Source: an uncultured Rhizobiaceae group bacterium (GTDB lineage Bacteria > Pseudomonadota > Alphaproteobacteria > Rhizobiales > Rhizobiaceae). Taken from it: DNA of 9,650 bases. Positions 1-6,197 of this stretch are shown piece after piece; within the stretch, counting starts at the first letter, position 1; every line of letters starts with the position of its first letter. A program made the position numbers and the translations under genes. The DNA lies in assembly GCA_937951455.1 (NCBI GenBank), contig CALFBU010000209.1:1-9650 (forward strand). The letters are read 5' to 3'. The notes below the pieces were generated by a model that worked only from the letters and a program-made list of their open reading frames with translations, was not told where the DNA came from and did not search any database.

Positions 1-1307
1 GTGAACCTGTTGAAGTCGAAGCCGAACCTGCACCAGCCGTTCTACCTTCCAGCACCCAGCAACGCGCACAACCGGCACTTCCTGTAACACCGATTACAAA
101 CCCTTCAGACCCTGATGGCTCCACATTGGATAATATTGCAGTCGATCCAGTTCAAACAGGAACGCCAGCTACTCGCGAGACTGACCCGTTTGCACCAACC
201 GGTATTAGGCTAGGCACATTTGATTTAAACATCTCTCTGGAACAGGCCATTGGTTATTCAAGCAATGTCTCTGAGCAAGCAGATGGCGAAGGCGGAGCAT
301 TTTCTGAAACCTCGGTGACAGCAAGCGTCACATCAAATTGGTCTCGCCACCAGTGGCAGACCAACATCAATGGTTCCTACAGGCGTCCTTTTGATGATGA
401 GGAAATTGATCAACCACAACTGGCAATTGATACAGCACTCAGACTGGACCTGATTGACGGCTACACTGTAACCACCAACGGTTTTTACAACGTATCAACA
501 CAAGGCTTCACGAGCAGCACACTGGCACCGGGTGCAGTTGATAATCCCATTGTGGAAAATTGGGGTGGCGGCATAGAACTCCAGCGCACGGACAGAAAAC
601 TGCAAGTCACCTTACGTGGCGATATTGACCGTGACGAATTTCAACCATCCGATTTAGGCGGCGGGATTATTCAAAACGAAGGGGACCAAAACAATACCGA
701 ATATCGCGCAACGGCACGCCTTGGATATGAAATCTCGCCTGCAGTTACACCTTTTATTGAAGGCGTATATGCCATTAGGGATTTTGATCAGGAAAGCGAT
801 CGCAATGGTAATAATCGCGACAGTGATATTTTCGAATTGCGCGGCGGTGTGGAAATTGACTTGGGCGAAAAACTGACAGGCGAAATTGCCGTTGGGTATG
901 TCAATGAGAGCTTTGAAGATCCCCTTCTCGATACTCTCAATGCTTTTACGCTCAACGGACAGTTAAACTGGTCACCAGAGCGTGACACTCAAATCACAGT
1001 TACCTTGGGGACAACGACGAATAATTCAATTACACCTGATGAGAACGGCTCGATCATCTATAACGGCCGGGTAGACGCGACCAGACAGATCACCGACCGT
1101 TTCTCGGTGAACGCATTTGCAGATGCACAAATTGAAACGAATGACGACAATAACACAACACTACAAGTTGGCGTCGGCACGGAATACTGGGTGAACCGCT
1201 TCATGGCGATTACGTCAGAAGTTGAATACCAAAGCTTTCAAACTGACGCTCCCAACTCAAGCTTTGATGCAACCAGCGGACAAATTGGCGTCAGACTTCA
1301 AAGATAA
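1..1307 (+). CDS. Outer-membrane beta-barrel protein (putative porin), 5' end outside the window
   Basis: This is the C-terminal part of an outer-membrane beta-barrel protein; the reading frame is open to the left edge (first full codon at 3, 434 residues visible). The first ~55 visible residues are rich in Pro, Glu and Ala and look like a periplasmic linker. From about GIRLGTFDLNISLEQAIGY onward there are alternating polar/hydrophobic strands, with acidic Asn/Asp-rich loops (for example DQESDRNGNNRDSD) and aromatic girdle residues. It ends GQIGVRLQR, a tail I associate with the alphaproteobacterial putative beta-barrel porin family (BBP2_2, formerly DUF2320), though that name is from memory. 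The only start-type codon before the barrel is TTG at 126. It has no signal peptide after it, so it is not the true start. The gene converges on galU. Transport substrate unknown. Confidence 0.82.
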   Translation, partial: EPVEVEAEPAPAVLPSSTQQRAQPALPVTPITNPSDPDGSTLDNIAVDPVQTGTPATRETDPFAPTGIRLGTFDLNISLEQAIGYSSNVSEQADGEGGAFSETSVTASVTSNWSRHQWQTNINGSYRRPFDDEEIDQPQLAIDTALRLDLIDGYTVTTNGFYNVSTQGFTSSTLAPGAVDNPIVENWGGGIELQRTDRKLQVTLRGDIDRDEFQPSDLGGGIIQNEGDQNNTEYRATARLGYEISPAVTPFIEGVYAIRDFDQESDRNGNNRDSDIFELRGGVEIDLGEKLTGEIAVGYVNESFEDPLLDTLNAFTLNGQLNWSPERDTQITVTLGTTTNNSITPDENGSIIYNGRVDATRQITDRFSVNAFADAQIETNDDNNTTLQVGVGTEYWVNRFMAITSEVEYQSFQTDAPNSSFDATSGQIGVRLQR

Positions 1308-1308
1308 A

Positions 1309-1336
1309 CTTTAAAGCATTTAAAGCAGTTTAAAGC
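1309..1336. repeat. Three copies of TTTAAAGC at the convergent end of the porin gene and galU
   Basis: TTTAAAGC occurs at 1310-1317, 1319-1326 and 1329-1336. The array spans the 12-base gap between the two stop codons and the last codons of galU, whose stop (TAA, 1322-1320) lies in the middle copy. The copies can also pair as short stems (CTTTAAA at 1309-1315 with TTTAAAG at 1319-1325), but these are all A/T pairs except one. It may be a trace of slippage or a weak two-way terminator. Confidence 0.4.
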
Positions 1337-2216
1337 GTGAAAGCACCCATTTTTTAAGATCGCTAAGAACTTCGCCTCTGATGCCAGGATCATCCAAGGC
1401 ATAGGCAATATTGGCGCGAATAAAACCAGCTTTTGAACCGCAGTCAAACGTCTCACCTTCAAAAACATGGCCGTAAAATTTTTGACTTTTTGCGAGCGTC
1501 AACATGGCGTCTGTCAATTGGATTTCATTGCCGGCACCTGGCGCTTGTTTTTCAAGCACGTTAAATATTTCAGGCTGCAGAATATAACGTCCGTTGATGA
1601 ACAGATTGGAAGGCGCAGTACCAGGAGCAGGCTTTTCAACCATGCCTGTCACCTCAAAACCAGTGGCAGCTTTTTCGCCTTTTTCAATCACACCATACTG
1701 GTGAGTTTCTTCCCAAGCCACTTCTTCAGTCGCAATAATATTACCACCAGTCTGATTATAAAGATCGATCATCCCCGATGTGCAGCCTTTTTCATCTTTC
1801 ATCACCATATCAGGAAGCAAAAGCGCGAAGGGTTCATTGCCTACTAATTCGCGCGCGCACCAAACGGCGTGTCCAAGACCCAATGGGGCTTGTTGCCGCG
1901 TGAAACTAGTTTCACCCGGACGTGGTTGGTACTTAGAAAGCGTTTCGATTGCTTCCGTCTTGTTGCGTTTTTCCAGTGTGTCTTGCAGTTCATAGGCAAG
2001 GTCAAAATGGTCTTCGATAACAGCCTTGTTCCGGCCTGTTACAAAAATGAAATGTTCAATGCCTGCCTTGCGGGCTTCATCAACAGCATACTGAATGACG
2101 GGCTTGTCCAACACCGTGAGCATTTCCTTTGGTACCGCTTTGGTTGCTGGCAGAAAACGGGTTCCAAGACCCGCAACAGGAAAGACCGCTTTGCGGACAG
2201 GTTTTTTTTCAGACAT
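1320..2216 (-). CDS. galU: UTP--glucose-1-phosphate uridylyltransferase GalU
   Basis: This cytoplasmic enzyme converts glucose-1-phosphate and UTP to UDP-glucose and pyrophosphate, feeding exopolysaccharide, LPS and UDP-galactose synthesis. The 298 residues are the normal length. Visible motifs are the nucleotide-binding [19 protein letters not shown] (15-33), [12 protein letters not shown] (37-48), [10 protein letters not shown] (109-118), the metal/sugar-binding LLPDM (133-137), VEKP with its sugar-phosphate Lys (193-196), GRYIL (209-213), GNEIQLTDA (229-237) and FDCGSKAGF (257-265). The ATG at 2216 places the N-terminus just before the Gly-rich loop, as usual, with a GAGG about nine bases upstream. 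It is divergent from galE, the next enzyme for UDP-glucose, and meets the beta-barrel gene tail to tail. A near-perfect palindrome lies inside it at 1896-1919. Confidence 0.97.
   Translation of the reverse strand: MSEKKPVRKAVFPVAGLGTRFLPATKAVPKEMLTVLDKPVIQYAVDEARKAGIEHFIFVTGRNKAVIEDHFDLAYELQDTLEKRNKTEAIETLSKYQPRPGETSFTRQQAPLGLGHAVWCARELVGNEPFALLLPDMVMKDEKGCTSGMIDLYNQTGGNIIATEEVAWEETHQYGVIEKGEKAATGFEVTGMVEKPAPGTAPSNLFINGRYILQPEIFNVLEKQAPGAGNEIQLTDAMLTLAKSQKFYGHVFEGETFDCGSKAGFIRANIAYALDDPGIRGEVLSDLKKWVLSRFKLL
1896..1919. repeat. 24-bp near-perfect palindrome inside galU
   Basis: The central 16 bases GTGAAACTAGTTTCAC (1900-1915) are a perfect palindrome, and three more base pairs match on each side (CCG at 1896-1898 with CGG at 1917-1919) after one mismatched pair. 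It falls in codons for GETSFTRQQ of GalU, just before the conserved PLGLGH motif. It may be an intragenic protein-binding site or chance under coding constraint. Confidence 0.55.
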
Positions 2217-2231
2217 GGAAAGAAGCCTCGT

Positions 2232-2261
2232 TCTATAAATAAAGTGCCACGTTTATGCCAA
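2232..2261 (-). promoter_or_regulatory. galU: Candidate sigma-70-type promoter for galU
   Basis: Read on the minus strand, TTGGCA (2261-2256) is followed after 18 bases by TATAGA (2237-2232). These match the -35 box at five of six and the -10 box at four of six positions. Transcription would start near 2225, leaving a leader of only about nine bases before the ATG and cutting into the GAGG ribosome-binding sequence. An alternative pair farther upstream is CTTGCT-N17-TGTAAT. The prediction is by eye only, and this is the weaker kind of promoter evidence. Confidence 0.3.
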
Positions 2262-2363
2262 TCACTTGCTTAACAGAAGATGAAGCGAGTCATTACAGTT
2301 TCGCCTCCACCTTTAGCAAGATTCTAAGCAAAGTCATATATGTTGACACAAGGTAAGGTAAAA

Positions 2364-2378
2364 AAGGTTCAGGTGATG
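2364..2378 (+). promoter_or_regulatory. galE: Ribosome-binding site that fixes the galE start
   Basis: AAGG at 2364-2367 lies eight bases before the ATG at 2376, which begins MTVLVTGGAGYIGSH, the standard N-terminus of GalE. The upstream in-frame ATG at 2340 would add 12 residues (MLTQGKVKKVQV) that are not typical of the family, and it has no purine-rich sequence at a useful distance. A GTG directly before the ATG (2373) is possible but less likely. Confidence 0.7.
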
Positions 2379-3371
2379 ACAGTTTTAGTAACAGGCGGCG
2401 CAGGATACATCGGTTCTCATATGGTTTGGGAACTATTGGATAATCAAGAAGATGTTCTGGTCGTAGACAATCTGACAACTGGCTTCGAATGGGCAATCCC
2501 AAAAGGTGTAAGCTTTGTAAAAGCTGATATCGGCGACCAACAAACCATGGAAGCGATCATCAAGGATAATAATATTGATGCGATCATCCATTTTGCGGGC
2601 TCGGTTGTCGTGCCTGAGTCGCTTGAAAACCCTTTGATGTATTATCAAAACAATACTGGCAACTCACGTAACCTCATTGCAGCAGCAGTTAATACGGGCG
2701 TAAAGAAATTTATTTTTTCCTCAACTGCAGCCGTTTATGGCAATCCTTTGACCGAAGGCCCAATCAGCGAAAATGCTATTCTTAACCCAATGTCGCCCTA
2801 TGGGACATCCAAGCTGATGACCGAACTGATGATACGTGACACGGCTGAAGCACATGATTTTTCATATGTCATTCTTCGTTATTTCAACGTAGCAGGCTGT
2901 GATGTAAAAGGCCGTACCGGTCAATCAACCGAGGGTGCAACGCACCTAATTAAGGTCGCCTGTGAAGCAGCAAGCGGCAATCGTAGTTCCATGAAAGTGT
3001 TTGGCACAGACTACGACACACACGATGGCACCTGCATACGGGACTTTATCCATGTTGGCGATTTGGCAAACGCGCACTACGAAGCACTTAAGTATTTACG
3101 CGCTGGTGGCAAGAAATTTACGGCAAACTGCGGCTACTCCCAAGGCTATAGCGTGCGTGAGGTTATCGACACCGTAAAGAGCATTTCAGGAAATGACTTC
3201 CGCGTCATAGAAACTGAACGTCGTGCAGGTGATATCGAAGCTTTAACCGCAAATGCGCATCGCTTGATGAACCGTCTGGATTGGCAACCAAAACACAACG
3301 ATCTCGAAACCATAATTTCCAGTGCGTTGAATTGGGAAAAGAAACTCCCAGCCTTGAAGAGAACAGCTTAA
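2376..3371 (+). CDS. galE: UDP-glucose 4-epimerase GalE (ExoB-like)
   Basis: This NAD-dependent extended SDR enzyme interconverts UDP-glucose and UDP-galactose in the cytoplasm; rhizobial versions are often called exoB because they supply galactose for exopolysaccharide. From the ATG at 2376 it has 331 residues, normal for GalE. Motifs are the Rossmann loop TGGAGYIG (6-13), IHFAGSVVVPES (71-82), the catalytic segment SSTAAVYG (115-122), the YxxxK pair Tyr142/Lys146 in PYGTSK, LRYFNVAG (167-174) and DGTCIRDFIHVGDLA (217-231). A start at 2340 is possible but poorly supported by family alignment and ribosome-binding sequence. It is divergent from galU, whose product is its substrate; the shared 159-base gap is where joint control could act. 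A non-coding gap of 157 bases follows, so it is probably not in one tight operon with the transglycosylase gene. Confidence 0.95.
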   Translation: MTVLVTGGAGYIGSHMVWELLDNQEDVLVVDNLTTGFEWAIPKGVSFVKADIGDQQTMEAIIKDNNIDAIIHFAGSVVVPESLENPLMYYQNNTGNSRNLIAAAVNTGVKKFIFSSTAAVYGNPLTEGPISENAILNPMSPYGTSKLMTELMIRDTAEAHDFSYVILRYFNVAGCDVKGRTGQSTEGATHLIKVACEAASGNRSSMKVFGTDYDTHDGTCIRDFIHVGDLANAHYEALKYLRAGGKKFTANCGYSQGYSVREVIDTVKSISGNDFRVIETERRAGDIEALTANAHRLMNRLDWQPKHNDLETIISSALNWEKKLPALKRTA

Positions 3372-3528
3372 CCACCCTTAACTTTTTTGACAAAAAGTTC
3401 ATGTCAGCGCCATAAATCCGTCCATTTATTCCTGAGAGTCTACAGACTATGATGATGCAGGTATCAATTGATTCGCAGTAAACCAAGAGCGATATGAACC
3501 TGACAATTGCGCTGGAGGGTAGGACCAA
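3372..3528 (+). other. Non-coding leader between galE and the transglycosylase gene, rich in short inverted repeats
   Basis: This gap contains four short symmetric elements. They are AACTTTTT/AAAAAGTT around TGAC (3380-3399), ATAAAT/ATTTAT around CCGTCC (3412-3429), AGTCT-AC-AGACT (3437-3448), and the 10-bp palindrome ATCAATTGAT (3463-3472). None is a classical terminator: the stems are AT-rich or short and none is followed by a T run. They may be operator half-sites or simply reflect AT-rich sequence. A good ribosome-binding site, GGAGG at 3514-3518, ends the region. Confidence 0.45.
3387..3416 (+). promoter_or_regulatory. Candidate promoter for the lytic transglycosylase gene
   Basis: A perfect -35 hexamer TTGACA (3387-3392) is followed after 18 bases by CATAAA (3411-3416), which matches the -10 consensus at four positions. 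It would give a leader of about 105 bases before the start at 3529. The -35 box sits in the centre of an AT-rich inverted repeat (3380-3399). Predicted by eye only. Confidence 0.35.
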
Positions 3529-4755
3529 ATGACAAATAGGCTTTTTTCTCATTTCAAATATACTGGAATGGCAGTAACAGTTTCCATGGCACTCTTATCC
3601 AGCCCAGCCCTTGCTGATGCAGGGTTTAAAAAATGGATCCGGGATTTTAGAGGTGTTGCAGCGCAAAATGGTGTTCGCACCAGCACTTATGACGCTGTGT
3701 TTGCCGGCATAACTGCGCCGGACCCTGAGGTTATAAAATCAGCTAATTTCCAGCCAGAATTCAAATCCAAGGTTTGGGACTACATGGACAATCGCATCAC
3801 GAAATCTGCGATTGAAAAAGGCCAGGCCCTAAAAATTCAGTACAAGCCTTGGCTGGATAAAATCGAAAAACGTTACGGCGTTGACCGTCATATCCTCTTG
3901 GCAATCTGGTCAATGGAAACGTCCTATGGCGCAGCGCTCGAACGCGATTCAGCACTTAGAAGCGTTGCCCGTTCTCTGGGTACGCTGGCCTATCAAGACA
4001 AACGTCGAAGAAAGTTTGCACGCAGCCAATTAATCTCCGCCATGAAAATTGTGCAAAATGGCGATGTCTCGGCAAGAAACTTGCGCGGTTCTTGGGCTGG
4101 CGCCATGGGGCATACCCAATTCATTCCGACAAGCTATCAGGCTTGGGCAGTCGATATCGACGGCGATGGCAAACGTAACATCTGGGAATCTGTGCCTGAT
4201 GCACTTGCATCAGCGGCAAATCTTTTAAAGAAAAATGGTTGGCGTTCTGGTCAAACCTGGGGGTATGAAGTTACGACACCGCGTGGCTTTAAAACATCTC
4301 AGGTAGGAACCTCAAGTCGAACGTTAGGCGAATGGGAAAGACTTGGCATCAAACGCGTTAAAGGAAAGCAGTTTCCAGATCGCAATAGAAAGGCCAACAT
4401 TAAAATACTGGCAGGCGCAAACGGCCCAGCTTTTCTTATGACAAAAAATTTCTTTGTTTTAAAAAGCTACAACAACGCCGATAAATATGCATTGGCAGTT
4501 GGCCATCTTGCGGACAGACTTGCCGGCTATGGTGAGTTCGCGGTAGATTGGCCGCGTGGATACATTCGATTGAACGAAGAAGAAGCCAAAGAGCTGCAGG
4601 CACGATTATTGCAAAAGGGCTTTTATGACGGTGAGATTGATGGAAAAATCGGCGGTGGATCGAGAAAAGCCATTAAAAGCTATCAAAAAAGCGTAGGTCT
4701 TGCACAAGATGGCTATGCATCGAAGCGTGTTTTGTCTAAACTAAGAGGCGGCTAG
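3529..4755 (+). CDS. Lytic murein transglycosylase, MltB family, with C-terminal peptidoglycan-binding domain
   Basis: The 408-residue exported enzyme is predicted to cleave the MurNAc-GlcNAc bond of peptidoglycan, forming 1,6-anhydro-MurNAc ends. Residues 1-29 form a signal peptide with a likely cut after SPALA; there is no lipobox Cys, so it is probably soluble in the periplasm, unlike the E. coli MltB lipoprotein. The SLT_2-type catalytic domain covers about 32-340, with the catalytic Glu at 130 in AIWSMETSYG and the conserved GAMGHTQFIPTSY (191-203). An EF-hand-like Asp-rich loop DIDGDGKRN (209-217) resembles the calcium site of the Slt35/MltB group. A PG_binding_1 domain lies at about 348-405 (LQARLLQKGFYDGEIDG, then AIKSYQKSVGLAQDG). 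The ATG at 3529 is supported by GGAGG ten bases upstream. The DUF459 gene follows 73 bases later on the same strand. Confidence 0.93.
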   Translation: MTNRLFSHFKYTGMAVTVSMALLSSPALADAGFKKWIRDFRGVAAQNGVRTSTYDAVFAGITAPDPEVIKSANFQPEFKSKVWDYMDNRITKSAIEKGQALKIQYKPWLDKIEKRYGVDRHILLAIWSMETSYGAALERDSALRSVARSLGTLAYQDKRRRKFARSQLISAMKIVQNGDVSARNLRGSWAGAMGHTQFIPTSYQAWAVDIDGDGKRNIWESVPDALASAANLLKKNGWRSGQTWGYEVTTPRGFKTSQVGTSSRTLGEWERLGIKRVKGKQFPDRNRKANIKILAGANGPAFLMTKNFFVLKSYNNADKYALAVGHLADRLAGYGEFAVDWPRGYIRLNEEEAKELQARLLQKGFYDGEIDGKIGGGSRKAIKSYQKSVGLAQDGYASKRVLSKLRGG

Positions 4756-4798
4756 TACTGCCCCTTGTATGAAGTGGCAAAAAGTAATTGAGTAAAGG

Positions 4799-4819
4799 CA
4801 CTGATAAAATGTATCAGTG
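4799..4819 (+). promoter_or_regulatory. Perfect 8-bp inverted repeat (stem-loop) just before the DUF459 gene start
   Basis: CACTGATA (4799-4806) and TATCAGTG (4812-4819) are exact reverse complements separated by AAATG, and the right arm ends nine bases before the ATG at 4829. As RNA it would form an 8-bp hairpin with a 5-base loop in the leader, next to the weak ribosome-binding sequence. As DNA it could be an operator with two-fold symmetry. No T run follows, so an intrinsic terminator is unlikely. An ATG in the loop (4809) opens a three-codon reading frame that stops at 4818. Confidence 0.6.
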
Positions 4820-4828
4820 AGTTGTATA

Positions 4829-6178
4829 ATGCTACGTCGTTTAACACTATCGATCATTATTTTAGTGTCGCTTGGAATAGCAGCACCATCCATACCTGTG
4901 TTGAACATCGCGCTTGGCCCGATTATCGGTGTTGAACAGGCTCAGGCTCAGCAAAAGAAAAAACGCAAAACGCTTTTTGATGTTCTCTTTAAACGTCGCA
5001 AGAAAAAAACAAAAATCAAGGTGATAAAGCCTCCTCAAAAGGCAACAACGGTTAAAGCTGTAAAAAAGAAAACAACCAAACGTAAGACAGAGCGCACAGT
5101 TGGTGCCGCAGCAGCGGCAAAACCAGCGGTAATCGCAGTCAAAAACGAAAATGCTGCGAAAATCCTTGTTGTAGGCGATTTCCTTGCGGGCGGCATGGGT
5201 CGCGAACTTGAAAAACTTTATGCATCAAATCCAAATGTTGTGGTTGTAAATAAAACAGATCCATCGTCAGGCATTGTGCGTGATGACGTCATTAACTGGC
5301 CAGAATATATTCCAACGCTGATTGATGAATACAAACCAGTAGCAATTGTAGCGCTTCTTGGCATGAACGACCGACAAAAGCTTTGGACGGTTGAAGGTAA
5401 GCCGGAAAAACTTTCGGAAGCTTGGCTGGCTGAGTATAACAACCGTGTTGGTAAAATAGCCTCAATCGGTTTCAGTCAAAAAATTCCGCTTGTTTGGGTC
5501 GGCCTCCCCCCTGTTCGCTCTGGTAGGATGAATGCAGATTACCTTGTCTTTAATGAAATCTATCGCACAAAAGTAGCAGCGGTTGGTGGCGGTGAATACG
5601 TTGACATCTGGGATGGATTTACGAACGAAGAAGGTAAGTTCGTCAGTGCTGGTCCTGATATTAATGGTCAGATCGTTAGGCTGCGCGGTAGCAAGGGCAT
5701 CAACATGACCCGCGCAGGACGTGCCAAACTCGCCTTCTTTGCGGACAAGGCACTTCAAAAAATTGGTGTTATCGGAAACCCTGATGGCTTCAACTATGCA
5801 TCATTAGGAACAATTAACCCCGGGATTGCACAGCCAAATGTGCCTGAGTATGACCCTATAGGCACAGGTAAGACAGTTGTCATTCCTCTTGGTTCGCCTG
5901 CATTAGACGGTGGCGACATTCTCGAAGGTGAAAAAAATATTGTTTCAGCATCCGAAAACGAAACAAGTGACAGCTACAGACTGGTACAAAAAGGCGAAGT
6001 CAATCTGCCAAGAGCAGGAAGAATTGATGCGTCTTGGGGCAAGCCAAAAGAGGACGCACCAATCGTTCAGCCAGTCGAAGCCAAGGATGAAAAGAAATCC
6101 GACGCCATAGACATTTCAAAAAGATTGGCGCCTAAACCGACTGTCACAAACATTCAGCCATCGACTACAACGCAATAA
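4829..6178 (+). CDS. Exported DUF459 (SGNH-hydrolase-like) protein
   Basis: The 449-residue protein has a long N-terminal export signal (MLRR, hydrophobic ~6-20, possible cut after AQA at 40). A strongly basic stretch at 43-89 carries 23 Lys/Arg. The DUF459/SGNH-like domain spans about 108-315, and a low-complexity acidic/polar tail runs to the end. Visible SGNH blocks are ILVVGDFLAGG (block I, GDF at 116-118 where the nucleophile motif is GDS), SSGIVRDD (block II), LGMNDR (block III, GxND at 178-181) and GINMTRAG (block V region, Asn292 where the catalytic His normally lies). Activity as an ordinary Ser esterase is therefore doubtful; the substrate is unknown. I chose ATG 4829 over the in-frame GTG at 4817 because the GTG lies in the right arm of a stem-loop and lacks a ribosome-binding site. 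The neighbouring lytic transglycosylase gene suggests a role in the cell wall or envelope (inference). Confidence 0.8.
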   Translation: MLRRLTLSIIILVSLGIAAPSIPVLNIALGPIIGVEQAQAQQKKKRKTLFDVLFKRRKKKTKIKVIKPPQKATTVKAVKKKTTKRKTERTVGAAAAAKPAVIAVKNENAAKILVVGDFLAGGMGRELEKLYASNPNVVVVNKTDPSSGIVRDDVINWPEYIPTLIDEYKPVAIVALLGMNDRQKLWTVEGKPEKLSEAWLAEYNNRVGKIASIGFSQKIPLVWVGLPPVRSGRMNADYLVFNEIYRTKVAAVGGGEYVDIWDGFTNEEGKFVSAGPDINGQIVRLRGSKGINMTRAGRAKLAFFADKALQKIGVIGNPDGFNYASLGTINPGIAQPNVPEYDPIGTGKTVVIPLGSPALDGGDILEGEKNIVSASENETSDSYRLVQKGEVNLPRAGRIDASWGKPKEDAPIVQPVEAKDEKKSDAIDISKRLAPKPTVTNIQPSTTTQ

Positions 6179-6197
6179 ATCTATCAGTTAGTATGAT

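Noticed and set aside
126..128. TTG as the start of the beta-barrel gene
   Set aside because: The frame is open to the window edge, and no signal peptide follows the TTG, which an outer-membrane protein needs. The true start is upstream of the window.
1869..2273. A 134-codon plus-strand open frame antisense to galU and running into the galU promoter region
   Set aside because: Composition and lack of family features mark it as the complement of galU; the same holds for the other frames over galU at 1467-1847 and 1780-1995.
2343..2348. TTGACA as a -35 box for galE
   Set aside because: At 16-18 bases downstream the sequence is around AGGTTCA with no -10-like hexamer, and transcription would start beyond the ribosome-binding site.
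3380..3399. Intrinsic terminator after galE
   Set aside because: The 8-bp stem has only one G-C pair and no T run follows; it overlaps a better candidate -35 box.
3205..3552. A minus-strand 115-codon frame over the galE 3' end and the following gap
   Set aside because: About half covers galE antisense, no domain is visible, and there is no good start context. It is the only frame covering much of the 157-base gap.
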